In this document: positions 48,765 through 57,739 of the stretch, in pieces
Layout: each line of letters opens with the position of its first letter
Position numbering within the stretch: the stretch's first letter is position 1
From: Rhizobium ecuadorense
Lineage (GTDB): Bacteria; Pseudomonadota; Alphaproteobacteria; Rhizobiales; Rhizobiaceae
NCBI RefSeq assembly: GCF_001187535.1
Contig: NZ_LFIO01000023.1
Coordinates: forward strand, 1 to 64,000
Reading direction: 5' to 3'
Length of the DNA: 64,000 bases
Made by a program: the position numbers and the translations under genes
The notes under the pieces: model-generated
The model's input: only the letters and a program-made list of their open reading frames with translations
Databases searched by the model: none
What the model was told of the DNA's origin: nothing

Positions 48765-49372
48765 GCGGCGAGAAGGCACTCCATTGGATGTCCGAGGCGG
48801 ACGCCGTCAAGCATATCTGCGAGGTCACGGAATTTGGCGAGGCGGAGGCCGAGCGGGCGTTATATGACGAGTTTATGGATGGCAAGGTCGAGGCACACGC
48901 TCTTGTTGCCGAATTCACAAACACCAACACTTTTTGGAAGAGCCATCGCGAGTGGCAGCAATTAGACTTGTCGTTGACAGGCTGGCGGCATTCGATTGTT
49001 GAATGGGACGATGGCTGCATCTTGATCTCGGTGAATAAGCCGCACGAGCTTTTATCCATTGTCGCTACCGGCATTGAATTCAAGCGCGCCGACGTGCTCC
49101 GGGTCTGGCCGACTCAGGAAAGCGAAGTTGCTGGCTCGAAACCAGAAGCGGCCCCAGACAAAGGCGGCAGACCGGCGAAATATGATTGGATCAGAGTTGC
49201 GGGATTTCTGGCTGGCTACATTGCCTATAATGACCCTAGCAGGCCGCAGGCGGTAAAGGCGCTCGCGGACTGGTTTGGTGAACAGGGCAAAATTCCCGAC
49301 GAGCGCGATGTCGAACGAGCTGTTTCCGAAGCATTCGCCACGTACGAAAAGTCCAAGGGGGGAAAAACCTAG
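48761..49372 (+). CDS. Hypothetical element protein, 203 aa
   Basis: Starts with GTG overlapping the integrase stop by 4 bp, so it is coupled to it. The N-terminal half is acidic (MSEADAVKHICEVTEFGEAEAERALYDEFMDGKVEAHALV). The C-terminal part (GGRPAKYDWIRVAGFLAGYIAYNDPSRPQAVKALADWFGEQGKIPDERDVERAVSEAFA) is a helical domain also met in other alphaproteobacterial integrated elements. Function unknown. Confidence 0.75.
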   Translation: MSGEKALHWMSEADAVKHICEVTEFGEAEAERALYDEFMDGKVEAHALVAEFTNTNTFWKSHREWQQLDLSLTGWRHSIVEWDDGCILISVNKPHELLSIVATGIEFKRADVLRVWPTQESEVAGSKPEAAPDKGGRPAKYDWIRVAGFLAGYIAYNDPSRPQAVKALADWFGEQGKIPDERDVERAVSEAFATYEKSKGGKT

Positions 49373-49455
49373 TTTCGCCGGGTTTTTCCGGGTTTCTCCC
49401 TAACTGAACGCGGCTTTTTTCGGTGTACTCCCGATTAAATCAAAGGAGTACCCCG

Positions 49456-49686
49456 ATGACCCGTTTGCTTCGTTTCGCCGATCTCAAAGAACGTCAGATC
49501 GTCTCAAACTGGCCGCAACTGCGCCGAATGATCTGCGACTATGACTTCCCGGCCGGCATGCTGCTCGGCCCGAATAGCCGCGCCTGGCGCGAAGACGAGA
49601 TTGAGCAATGGCTTGCCAGCCGCCCGTCGGCACCTAAGCCCGATCCGCGCCAAAAGCACACTGAAAACACCGCCGCTGAAACCTGA
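49456..49686 (+). CDS. AlpA-like DNA-binding protein (excisionase/regulator)
   Basis: 76 residues from ATG 49456 with AAAGGAG 8 nt upstream. MerR/AlpA-like winged helix: LLRFADLKERQIVSNWPQLRRMICDYDFPAGMLLGPNSRAWREDEIEQWLASRPSA, including the FPAG..L-N-R-W-E-EIEQWL pattern. AlpA proteins control integrase expression and excision in P4-like satellites. A strong fit given the element. Confidence 0.85.
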   Translation: MTRLLRFADLKERQIVSNWPQLRRMICDYDFPAGMLLGPNSRAWREDEIEQWLASRPSAPKPDPRQKHTENTAAET

Positions 49687-49754
49687 GAAGCCGCTCGCGA
49701 CGGGGACGCGGCGGCTTCGAGAGGTTTTTCAGGGCAAGTGAGATCGCCCCGAAT

Positions 49755-50861
49755 ATGGCTTCCGACGTTTTCCGCGTCAACCTCGCGGCGGCTTCCATAA
49801 GGAAACCGCTCAACATGACCGCTGAAGCAACCGACACAATCGTCTTTCCACGGCGCACGCCCGGCCGGAAAAGTGCCGCGAGCGAGGCCGCCGAACACGC
49901 CGCCGACCTGAAGCTCTGCGAGTGGATAGAAGGGCGCTGGCGGGCGACCGGCCTCGCTTTCGGCACCCGTGGGTGGGCATACGTCTGCGAGAACGAAGCG
50001 TTCATTACCAAAGGGGAATTTGCGGCGTTCGAGGCATGGCTTGGCCGGGTCCGCAAGGAGGGACTTCTCGATCCCGACGCCGTCGCCGACGATGACGCCC
50101 GGAGAGCGGATTACGGCGAGTTTGTCGATGATGACGATCCCGAGGGCTACGCGGCTGGGGCCTTCGACAGGGCGAATGACTGGCTCTCTGATTACACGCC
50201 AGTCAGCATCTGGGAGGGGCTCGACACGTATGTCGAGGTGCTCGTCGAAAAGGTTGACTTGAAGGTGCTTTTTCGCCCGGTCTGTCGGCGCTATCGCGTG
50301 CCGCTGACCAACGGCAAGGGTTCGACCGACATCAATTCCAGACGGCGGATGTTGCAGCGCTACCGAGCGCACGCCGAGGCTGGCCGCGACCTGGTTTTGC
50401 TGTATTTCGGCGACCACGACCCCGCCGGGCTGGATATCGCGCGCGTCATCAAATCAAACCTCACGGAATGCGCCAACATCCGCGATGTTGGGTTCGACCC
50501 GTCGCCGATAGCGGTGGTGCGCATGGGCCTTACCGCCGAGCAGATCGACGCCCTCGATCTTCCGTGGATCAACAACCTCGAAACCGGCTCCGGTAAGAAC
50601 CTCGCCGATACCCGTCATCCTGATCACCGGAAGCCCTACGTGCTGGACTATATTGCCACCCATGGCCCGCGAAAGGTTGAAGCGAATGCGCTCGCCCGCA
50701 ATCCGGCGGCTGCGCAGGATTTAATCGAGGGCGCCATCAACGGATACATCCCGCCGGATTGGCCAACCTTCCATGCGGAAAGGCTCGTACCGCATCGCGA
50801 GGCCGCTCATGAGGCGTTCGCGGCACTGATCGCCCGTACCGGCGGGGGTGGCGCGTTATGA
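49755..50861 (+). CDS. Toprim/Topo VI-like hypothetical replication protein
   Basis: 368 residues (ATG 49815 possible as start). The centre reads NSRRRMLQRYRAHAEAGRDLVLLYFGDHDPAGLDIARVIKSNL: the FGDHDPAGLDI block resembles the acidic DxD-type end of Toprim/Spo11-like domains. The rest is not recognised. It overlaps the next gene by 4 bp, and the AlpA-like gene lies 68 bp upstream. A role in element DNA replication or recombination is inferred from position and the acidic motif. Confidence 0.6.
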   Translation: MASDVFRVNLAAASIRKPLNMTAEATDTIVFPRRTPGRKSAASEAAEHAADLKLCEWIEGRWRATGLAFGTRGWAYVCENEAFITKGEFAAFEAWLGRVRKEGLLDPDAVADDDARRADYGEFVDDDDPEGYAAGAFDRANDWLSDYTPVSIWEGLDTYVEVLVEKVDLKVLFRPVCRRYRVPLTNGKGSTDINSRRRMLQRYRAHAEAGRDLVLLYFGDHDPAGLDIARVIKSNLTECANIRDVGFDPSPIAVVRMGLTAEQIDALDLPWINNLETGSGKNLADTRHPDHRKPYVLDYIATHGPRKVEANALARNPAAAQDLIEGAINGYIPPDWPTFHAERLVPHREAAHEAFAALIARTGGGGAL

Positions 50862-51667
50862 AAGGTTTCGCTGCTTGGAAATTCGATCTAATTGACCGGA
50901 TGTCGACGGACCACCGGCTGTCGGCGACCGATTTCCGCGTCGGCTATCGTCTTCTGCATTACATGGACGCGGCAACCGGCGATTGCTTTCCGAGGCAAGA
51001 AACCATCGCCGCCGATCTAGGTCTGACGGATCGCACAGTCCGGAACGCGCTGGTAAGTCTCCGCGCTTGCGGTTGGCTTACAATCGAAGAGCGGCCACTG
51101 CCAAAGGGGCGAGGCAAATCGAATCTCTATCATTTTGAGGACGCGAGCACCGGAAGCACAGTTCCGGTAAACGATGCGACCACCGGAAATTCTGCACAGG
51201 ACTTCCGGAAGACAGCTTCCCGTGCCTCTGAAGAGGAACACGTTGAATATAACACGTTGAATAGGGGGGAGGTGCGCGCGCACACTCCCGACCGGGAGCG
51301 CGGCACCCGCATTCCGGAAAACTTCAGCCCCGATGTTTCAGTCGCTCTGGACCTAGGCATGACCCTTGAGCAGGCCGAGCGGAGCGCGCTTAATTTTCGT
51401 GATTACTGGAGAGCCGCGCCCGGCGCCGCCGGCCGGAAACTCGACTGGGCCGCAACCTGGAGGGTGTGGGCGCGGAATGACGCCGCCAAAGCGGCGCGGA
51501 ACTGGCCGGATCGACAGCAGCGCAGCAACGGCAACGGCTCCAAGCCGAAACAGCAAGACTGGGCAGCCTTCCTGAAAAACGAGTCCGAACACCAGCGGAA
51601 AGGAGCAGGCTATGGAGAAGCCGAACCTCGGATCAGACCACGTCTTCCTCCCGATAACCCACGCTGA
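50858..51667 (+). CDS. Helix-turn-helix phage-type replication protein
   Basis: 269 residues. N-terminal winged-helix domain of the HTH_36 type: LSATDFRVGYRLLHYMDAATGDCFPRQETIAADLGLTDRTVRNALVSLRACGWL, as in phage/plasmid replication initiators. A flexible middle with many Thr/Ser/Glu follows, then a C-terminal DnaD-like helical segment (NFRDYWRAAPGAAGRKLDWAATWRVWARNDA). ATG overlaps the preceding stop. Initiation of element replication is the likely role. Confidence 0.75.
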   Translation: MKGFAAWKFDLIDRMSTDHRLSATDFRVGYRLLHYMDAATGDCFPRQETIAADLGLTDRTVRNALVSLRACGWLTIEERPLPKGRGKSNLYHFEDASTGSTVPVNDATTGNSAQDFRKTASRASEEEHVEYNTLNRGEVRAHTPDRERGTRIPENFSPDVSVALDLGMTLEQAERSALNFRDYWRAAPGAAGRKLDWAATWRVWARNDAAKAARNWPDRQQRSNGNGSKPKQQDWAAFLKNESEHQRKGAGYGEAEPRIRPRLPPDNPR

Positions 51668-52196
51668 GCTCGTGGATGCACTGCGCTTTTTGGCAAACGC
51701 GCTGCCGGGCAGACAGCCGGGCGACATGGAACTTATGCTCGCAGCCTATCAAGTGGCGCTCGAAGGCGTTTCACGCTGGGGCCTGGCGCAGGCTGTGCGC
51801 GAGATTTTGCAAGGATCGCTCACCCACGGCTTTATGCCCAGCCCGCCCGAATTGAGACGCGAGATAGACAGGATCATGGTCCCGCATGTGGCGGCTCGAC
51901 GGCACGAGGCCGAAGCAGCGCGCTACAAGTCGGACGAGGATAGCAAGCTGCGCGCCCTGCCGGCGCCGAAAGGCGATCCGAACGCCGTCGCCAACTGGCG
52001 CGCCAAGCGGAACGCCGAGAAGGCAGCGGCAGCCGTGAAGTCAACAAGCGCTCCGGTCGATCAGACGCTGTTCGCCGACAAAGACCAACGAGCGCAACGG
52101 ACACCGGCCGACGCGGTTTCCGATTTCATTTCGCGGCAGGACCGTCGGCATGGCGATGAGTTGCGGCAGACGAATGCCAAAGGGGCCGATCAGTGA
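51612..52196 (+). CDS. Putative replication accessory protein, 194 aa
   Basis: Overlaps the 3' end of the replication-protein gene by 56 bp. Helical N-terminal domain HAELVDALRFLANALPGRQPGDMELMLAAYQVALEGVSRWGLAQAVREILQGSLTHGFMPSPPELRREID, similar in feel to phage helicase-loader partners, then a charged linker. Position after an initiator gene supports a replication role. Not assignable to a named family. Confidence 0.6.
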   Translation: MEKPNLGSDHVFLPITHAELVDALRFLANALPGRQPGDMELMLAAYQVALEGVSRWGLAQAVREILQGSLTHGFMPSPPELRREIDRIMVPHVAARRHEAEAARYKSDEDSKLRALPAPKGDPNAVANWRAKRNAEKAAAAVKSTSAPVDQTLFADKDQRAQRTPADAVSDFISRQDRRHGDELRQTNAKGADQ

Positions 52197-52279
52197 TGGC
52201 GGATAATCCACTCGACACGGCCGAGCAGTTAAACCGGCTCGAGTCCAAGCAGGAAGGCGTCGACCGCGCGCTCGAATAG
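52196..52279 (+). CDS. Possible 27-aa peptide
   Basis: ATG overlaps the upstream TGA by one base (TGATG). The peptide ADNPLDTAEQLNRLESKQEG is coil-like. Too short for confidence; translational coupling is the only support. Confidence 0.3.
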   Translation: MADNPLDTAEQLNRLESKQEGVDRALE

Positions 52280-52441
52280 GCCGGAGCGGCCCGTCATCGC
52301 CCGGTGCTAGGATTGGGGGGCTTAGGTTCTTCCTGGCCAAATACTGAAAGCGGGAGGGGCGGCAGCGCAGCGGTTTTGAATATATGCGCCGTTGCTAAAC
52401 TACCTTCTATCATAATGGTTGTTGTTGAAGGATAGGACGAC

Positions 52442-52876
52442 ATGTCAACGCCGCTAGACGACTTCATCGACCTGGCGGAGCACCTCGACGGGGTGTCGAA
52501 GCCTTGGGCGGACCGAATGGCAATTCGCGTAAACCGGTTCCTTTCAGGCGAAACGGATGATGTCGCCGGAGCGCTCGATCTCAAAGTGGCACGCGGAAAG
52601 CACCGCTGGCGCGCGGTGTCGGTGTTTGCCGCACGCGACACCGCCATTCGGGAAGCCGCCGAGACGTTCTTTCCCGGCATGAAGCCGAAGCAGCAGGCTG
52701 ACGAGCTGGCGGCAGCGCTCCGACGCTACGCGACCTCCGCCTGGCGTAGCGATCGGCAGAAGAAAGAATGTCCGTACAAAGCCAGCGACCTACGTGCGGC
52801 GCTCTGGCTCATCTTGACCAGCGTCGATCATCCGCTTGCGGCCCGGCGGATCAGGAAAATTTTGGCCACAAGATAG
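52442..52876 (+). CDS. Hypothetical element protein, 144 aa
   Basis: Starts 163 bp after the previous small ORF, so it may begin a new transcript; GAAGGA lies upstream. Basic, helical: MKPKQQADELAAALRRYATSAWRSDRQKKECPYKASDLRAALWLILTSVDHPLAARRIRKIL. Could bind DNA. Ends 56 bp before the protease-capsid gene. Confidence 0.65.
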   Translation: MSTPLDDFIDLAEHLDGVSKPWADRMAIRVNRFLSGETDDVAGALDLKVARGKHRWRAVSVFAARDTAIREAAETFFPGMKPKQQADELAAALRRYATSAWRSDRQKKECPYKASDLRAALWLILTSVDHPLAARRIRKILATR

Positions 52877-52932
52877 GGCTTTTCGTGGCCACGCTTTCGG
52901 ACAATCCTGAACGAAACCGAATTGAGGCAGGC

Positions 52933-54915
52933 ATGTCAAAACTGATCGTAGACGGCGAGCTGATGCTTTACGGGCCGGTTGGCTTCACCGATTTCTGGGA
53001 TGAAAGCGGCTTCACCAGCTCGCAGGTGATCGAGGCTTTGGGCGCGCTTTCCGGCGACATCGTTGTGCGTCTCAACTCCGGCGGCGGCATCGCCATGGAA
53101 GGCTCCGCGATCCACAATGCTCTCAAGCGCCACGACGGCAAGGTAATCGTGAAGATCGACGCGATCGCCGCCTCGGCGGCTTCCTTGATAGCCATGGCTG
53201 GCGACGAAATCGAAATGCCGCTCGGCACGCTGTTGATGATCCATGAGCCGTCCGGAATGACCCTCGGCCCGGCCGATGATCACCGGCGCACCGCCGGCGT
53301 CCTCGACACGATGACCGGCGTGTTCGCGCAAGTCTATGCCGAGCGCACCGGCCTTTCCGAAAAAGAAATCCGGCAAATGATGAAGGATGAAACTTGGATG
53401 GCGCCGCAGGAAGCGCTTGCCAATGGCTTCGCCACCTCGGTTCCCGAACATGCACCGGCCGCGCCGACGGCCGATGCGGCATTTGACTATCGCACATACG
53501 CGAAAGCGCCGGATCGTCTGAAGAGGTTGGCGGGAGAGCGGAAGGCAATGGGTCTCCCCATGGTGGCGGTTGCGGCCGCTCCGCACAAACGAAAGGAAGT
53601 GACCATGACCGAACCGAACCTGGCTGCGGCGGACGACCAGGCAGCCGCCAATATGCAAGACGTCAACAGCCGCATCTACCAGCTCTGCACGGCGGTGAAG
53701 ATGACGCTGGTGGAGGCAAACGAAATCGTGCTCGACGCGAAGGGCGATTTCGCCAAAGCACAGACGATGATTATCAATCACCTTGCCGATCAAGATCCGA
53801 TGGGCGGGCGCGTATCGGTAAATCCTTGCACAGACAGCAACAGTTCGATGATGGTCGCCCGCGATATCGAGGATGCGCTTTATGCCCGGATCGCTGGCAA
53901 GCCCGCCCAGGGCCGCGCCTCGGAATGGCAGGGCCGCAGCCTACTCGACATGGGGGCGGCTCTGCTGGAGGCGCGTGGTGAGCGGATCATTTCGCGAAAT
54001 CGCGATCGGCTTGCGACGCAGATCATGAGCAGCGGATCGACGCATAGCACGTCGGACTTTCCTTTTGTCACGGGCAACGCGGCAAACCGCTTCATGCTCG
54101 ATGCGTATCGCGCCGCCGAAACGCCGCTGAAACAATTGGCACGCGTCCGAAACGCCGCCAATTTCAAAGCCATGACAATCGGGCGCATGTCGGAAATGCC
54201 GAGGCTCGAAGAGGTGCTTGAAGGCGCCGAAATCACCTACGGCTCGCGTTCGGAGGCGAAAGAAACCTACCGCGTCAAGCCATATGCAAAAATGTTCGGC
54301 ATCTCGCGGGAAGCGTTGATCAACGATGATCTAGACGCATTCTCCGACACGCTTCGGGCGTTCGGCCAAGCCGCCGCTCAAACGGAGGCGGATTTGATTG
54401 CCGACCTTCTGCTCGACAATGGCGGCCTTGGGCCGCTGCTCGACGACGGCGTCACGCTTTTCGCGAATGCGCGTGGAAACAAAGCGGCTGCGGCGTCCGC
54501 GCTGTCGATCAGCAGCGTCAGCGCAGGCCGCAAGGCGCTGCGCGACCAGAAGGGGCTCGACAACGCAACGCCGCTCTCGCTGAAGCCGCAGTTCCTCATC
54601 GTCGGCAGCGGCAACGAAACGACGGCGGAGCAAATTATCGCTGCCATCACGCCCTCGGCTACCGAAGAAGTAAACCCATTCTCCGGGAAACTTTCGCTGC
54701 TGGTCGAACCCCGGCTTGAGGATCATGCCTGGCGGCTCTTCGCATCGCCCGACCAGGCGCCGATCCTTGAGATCGCCTACCTTAACGGCGTTCAGCAGCC
54801 CAAATTGGAAACGCGCGAAGGATGGAACACGCTCGGAACCGAATTCCGGGCGATCCTGGATTTCGGCTGCGGCATCACTGGCTGGCGCGGCGCCTATCTC
54901 AACGAGGGCGAATAA
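52933..54915 (+). CDS. Prohead protease (ClpP-like)/major capsid protein fusion
   Basis: 660 residues from ATG 52933. The N-terminal about 180 residues are a ClpP/S49-type protease: VVRLNSGGGIAMEGSAIHNAL, catalytic-type Ser in DAIAASAASLIAMAGDEI and MIHEPSGMTLGPADDH. The C-terminal about 430 residues are a Mu gpT-like capsid protein (YRVKPYAKMFGISREALINDDL; KLSLLVEPRLEDHAWRLFASPDQAPILEIAYLNG; GWRGAYLNEGE). Such fusions occur in phages, where the protease processes the capsid. Here no portal or terminase accompanies it. Key coat-forming gene of the element. Confidence 0.9.
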   Translation: MSKLIVDGELMLYGPVGFTDFWDESGFTSSQVIEALGALSGDIVVRLNSGGGIAMEGSAIHNALKRHDGKVIVKIDAIAASAASLIAMAGDEIEMPLGTLLMIHEPSGMTLGPADDHRRTAGVLDTMTGVFAQVYAERTGLSEKEIRQMMKDETWMAPQEALANGFATSVPEHAPAAPTADAAFDYRTYAKAPDRLKRLAGERKAMGLPMVAVAAAPHKRKEVTMTEPNLAAADDQAAANMQDVNSRIYQLCTAVKMTLVEANEIVLDAKGDFAKAQTMIINHLADQDPMGGRVSVNPCTDSNSSMMVARDIEDALYARIAGKPAQGRASEWQGRSLLDMGAALLEARGERIISRNRDRLATQIMSSGSTHSTSDFPFVTGNAANRFMLDAYRAAETPLKQLARVRNAANFKAMTIGRMSEMPRLEEVLEGAEITYGSRSEAKETYRVKPYAKMFGISREALINDDLDAFSDTLRAFGQAAAQTEADLIADLLLDNGGLGPLLDDGVTLFANARGNKAAAASALSISSVSAGRKALRDQKGLDNATPLSLKPQFLIVGSGNETTAEQIIAAITPSATEEVNPFSGKLSLLVEPRLEDHAWRLFASPDQAPILEIAYLNGVQQPKLETREGWNTLGTEFRAILDFGCGITGWRGAYLNEGE

Positions 54916-54945
54916 AAAGGCCGGGAAGTACCGAGAGGACCGGAT

Positions 54946-55164
54946 ATGTCGGAACATTACTCGCATTTGACCGACGACGAGATCATGGCCGAAGGTGTAA
55001 AGATCGCCGAGGAGCGGGCGCAGGGCAAAATCATATCGATTGAGGAACTTTGCGCCCGGTTAGGTATAACGCTGGAAACGGCTCTCGCCTTAGGAGCCGA
55101 GGAGGCGAGCCGAATCTATGGAAAGCCGATGAGGATCGAAGTCCTTCCCGATCGTCCTCAGTGA
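54946..55164 (+). CDS. Small hypothetical protein, 72 aa
   Basis: 30 bp after the capsid gene (GAGAGG upstream). Charged helical sequence: MSEHYSHLTDDEIMAEGVKIAEERAQGKIISIEELCARLGITLETALALGAEEASRIYGKP, with a helix-turn-helix-like middle (IEELCARLGITLETALAL). Possibly regulatory. Its 3' end overlaps an antisense ORF. Confidence 0.55.
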   Translation: MSEHYSHLTDDEIMAEGVKIAEERAQGKIISIEELCARLGITLETALALGAEEASRIYGKPMRIEVLPDRPQ

Positions 55165-55449
55165 CTTGATCCCAATCTCGGCCGCGGGCGGTGCCCAAGG
55201 AGCGTAAATGGGTCGCTGATCGCCAAAGAGAGGCAATAAGGGCTTTTGCTCGAAAACAGCATGCGGAGCGGCGCGGTCGACCAAAAGCGGTACCAGGCTT
55301 CCTCCACAAGTAGGCACATCAACTAAAGTCCATATTGTGTCGCCCACAACAACGCTAGCATGCTGCTCCGCTGCCTGTTGCGTGCTGATGGGCGGTGACC
55401 CTCGTTTGGGGGTAAACATTTCCCCGCCGTCTCTCGAGACTGTGAGCAC
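55090..55449 (-). CDS. Possible antisense hypothetical protein, 119 aa
   Basis: An open frame on the minus strand across the gap 55165-55477, where the plus strand carries nothing. The sequence (VVVGDTIWTLVDVPTCGGSLVPLLVDRAAPHAVFEQKPLLPLFGDQRPIYAPWAPPAAEIGIK) looks protein-like and could be a tail or decoration fragment. It overlaps the 72-aa gene by 75 bp. Confidence 0.3.
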   Translation of the reverse strand: MLTVSRDGGEMFTPKRGSPPISTQQAAEQHASVVVGDTIWTLVDVPTCGGSLVPLLVDRAAPHAVFEQKPLLPLFGDQRPIYAPWAPPAAEIGIKSLRTIGKDFDPHRLSIDSARLLGS

Positions 55450-55477
55450 ACGGCAATTAACTAGAGATCGATCTTGA

Positions 55478-56677
55478 ATGGTTTCTTGTTCAGTTGAAGA
55501 TCGTGGAAAAACTGTCCATCGGACTCAGCCGCCGCTGGTATCGGTGATCATCCCCGCCTTCAACGCTTCACCTTACATCCAACGAACACTTCGATCCGCA
55601 TTGCGGCAGACTTATGCGAATCTGGAGATCATCGTCGTCAATGATGGCTCCACCGATGATACGGCAAGATTGGTCGAGCAAATCGCCAGGATGGATTCAC
55701 GAATTCGCCTTCTGTCCACGTCAAATCGCGGTGTCGCGGCCGCAAGAAATACCGGCATTGAAGCATCATCAGGCCCATATGTGGCGTTTCTTGATGCCGA
55801 TGATCTCTGGCATCCGACGAAAATCGAGAAGCAGGTAAACGCGCTCGATAGATTATCAATGCAGTGGGCCGCAGTTTATGTACTGCATCATATAATCAAC
55901 AAAGACGATGAGATCGTCTGCTCTTGCCGCCCCGATTTTGCGAGAGGATATATTTACGCCCGGCATCTCACCTTCAAATACGTTGGCAACGGAAGCGCGC
56001 TTCTTATTCGTCGGGGGGTCGCGCTTGAAATTGGCGGATTTGATAGCACATATGCGGCAGCGGGAATTGGCGGCTGCGAAGACCTCGATTTTGAACTTAG
56101 ACTGGCCGCGCGCTATCTTATCGAAGTCATCCCGGAACGCTTGGTTGGATACCGTCAATATCCAGGCAGCATGTCGTCAAATCACCTGCAGATGGGTCAG
56201 AGCGCTCTGGAGGTTGTCAGACGTTCGCTTGCCGCAAACCCTCAGCTCCCCCGCTACGCTGCGCGAAGTGCGCTGAACGCAACTTGGAAATATGCGTACT
56301 GGCAATTCCGCCGAGCTAAGAGTTCATGTTTGTCAGTCATGGTTCTCTGGTCGATGCTACGAAGCGAACCGTTTTTCGTAGTTCAGCGTATCCTCAAAAA
56401 GGGGCTGCGCTGGCTACGACACGAATCCGGCTTCGCAACGACAATAGGAAGCGCGCAAAATCCTGATCGCCCCGGCAGGTCGAAATTCGACCAACAGATC
56501 GTTGCGCGCGTCGAACGCCCTGACGAGAGCCACCGATCAAGACGCCAGCTGATGCGGCTGGCAGCGGCGGATGCCAAGCTGAGTTCATTTCGTATTGAAG
56601 AGGCCCCACACGTCTGGATCGATCCTACTTCAGGTCTCCAAGTGTGCCGGCATCCCGAGCGTTCCTTGTCTTGCTGA
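55478..56677 (+). CDS. Family 2 glycosyltransferase (cargo)
   Basis: 399 residues. GT-A fold: LVSVIIPAFNASPYIQRTLRSALRQTYANLEIIVVNDGSTDDT (about residues 20-62), nucleotide-binding DDLW in VAFLDADDLWHP (DxD equivalent), FGGFDSTY-like and GGCEDLDFELRLAARY acceptor region. The C-terminal about 100 residues are basic and unassigned. Lower G+C than the surrounding genes suggests separate acquisition. As cargo on a phage-like element it could alter surface polysaccharide and block phage adsorption (inference). Confidence 0.88.
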   Translation: MVSCSVEDRGKTVHRTQPPLVSVIIPAFNASPYIQRTLRSALRQTYANLEIIVVNDGSTDDTARLVEQIARMDSRIRLLSTSNRGVAAARNTGIEASSGPYVAFLDADDLWHPTKIEKQVNALDRLSMQWAAVYVLHHIINKDDEIVCSCRPDFARGYIYARHLTFKYVGNGSALLIRRGVALEIGGFDSTYAAAGIGGCEDLDFELRLAARYLIEVIPERLVGYRQYPGSMSSNHLQMGQSALEVVRRSLAANPQLPRYAARSALNATWKYAYWQFRRAKSSCLSVMVLWSMLRSEPFFVVQRILKKGLRWLRHESGFATTIGSAQNPDRPGRSKFDQQIVARVERPDESHRSRRQLMRLAAADAKLSSFRIEEAPHVWIDPTSGLQVCRHPERSLSC

Positions 56678-56901
56678 CTAATGGATCTTCAGCCGTTTCG
56701 CCCTATGTTGGAGAACGCATACCAAATGATGCAACGGAAAGCGGGTAACTGCGTTAGAAGCGGACAGGCTCAGTACCGCCGCAAGATTGCATGACAGCTC
56801 TAGGTCATCGTCTCCCGAAGCCACGTAGATACTACTCTGTCATTGACGTCTTTTAAATATGGCCCATATCGGATTATCCGGAAACGCATACGGAATGAGG
56901 C
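56678..56901. other. Intergenic, 224 bp
   Basis: Nothing convincing: no hairpin with T-run, no ORF with a ribosome site. The minus-strand frame here is the shadow of the SRAP gene. Confidence 0.4.
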
Positions 56902-57606
56902 ATGTGCCGTCGCGTCTACATTAGTCAGTCTTTTGACGAGCTGGCGGAAAGTTTCAGCTTTGCTGAGCGAGGTAAGGTCGATGACCTTGGCAAGCGTCTC
57001 CCTCGTTATAATGGCGGTCCCGCCGAGGTTTACCACATCATTATTCAAGACAATGCACGGCGAGGTGATAGGTCCAAACCTGCCTTCGCCGTCGCCCGCT
57101 GGGGCTTTATGCCGACGTGGATTGACCCGCGCAGACAGGCGCCGGCGATCGTACGCGGCGACGTGATGGCTACTCATCAAATGTTCCGGGAAGCTTACCG
57201 GTCGCGCCGCTGCTTGGTCCCCGTCAATGGCTTTATCGAATGGAACGACAGCAACCAACCGCACGCTGTCGCCTTGAAGGATCGGTCGACTTTCGCGCTA
57301 GCGGGCATTTGGGAAATTTGGCGGCATCCGATCGGCATCGATATCCGTACATTCGCCGTCGCAACCTGTCCACCTAACGATATGATCGCAAGAATCCACA
57401 ATCGCATGCCGGTCGTGCTTCGTCGCGCGAATTATGAGCGTTGGTTGTCTACAGATCCAGACCCGCGTGACCTGATTAGGCCGTTCGATTCCGATGCGAT
57501 GACGATGTGGCCAATTGCGCGCCGCGTAAGCAATTTCAAAAACGTGGGTCCTGAAATCTTAAATCGAGTTGATCTTGACACAAATCCGGTTCGGCAGATG
57601 GATTAA
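56902..57606 (+). CDS. SRAP (YedK/HMCES-like) abasic-site protein, divergent
   Basis: 234 residues, starts MCRRVY so the catalytic Cys2 is in place (canonical MCGR). Other blocks: RWGFMPTWI, REAYRSRRCLVPVNGFIEW (Glu of the active site) and TCPPNDMIARIHNRMPVVL (His). The usual NARAET motif reads IVRGDV, so the Asn is lost. SRAP proteins cross-link to abasic sites in single-stranded DNA and shield them. On this element it may protect replicating DNA. Divergent but plausibly active. Confidence 0.88.
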   Translation: MCRRVYISQSFDELAESFSFAERGKVDDLGKRLPRYNGGPAEVYHIIIQDNARRGDRSKPAFAVARWGFMPTWIDPRRQAPAIVRGDVMATHQMFREAYRSRRCLVPVNGFIEWNDSNQPHAVALKDRSTFALAGIWEIWRHPIGIDIRTFAVATCPPNDMIARIHNRMPVVLRRANYERWLSTDPDPRDLIRPFDSDAMTMWPIARRVSNFKNVGPEILNRVDLDTNPVRQMD

Positions 57607-57707
57607 TAATTTCAGGTAAATTGAAGATTTTCCGAACTATGTTATCTTTCAACCTGCCGCTCCCCTCGGTGCGGCATCGCTGATAATGCAAGATCGGCTA
57701 CTACGAA

Positions 57708-57729
57708 ACGCCCCGCCCTGGCGGGGCGT
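57708..57729 (+). terminator. GC-rich hairpin after the SRAP gene
   Basis: 10-bp perfect stem ACGCCCCGCC / GGCGGGGCGT with a minimal loop, followed by ATTGCTTCTT. Likely terminator of the SRAP transcript. Confidence 0.6.
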
Positions 57730-57739
57730 ATTGCTTCTT

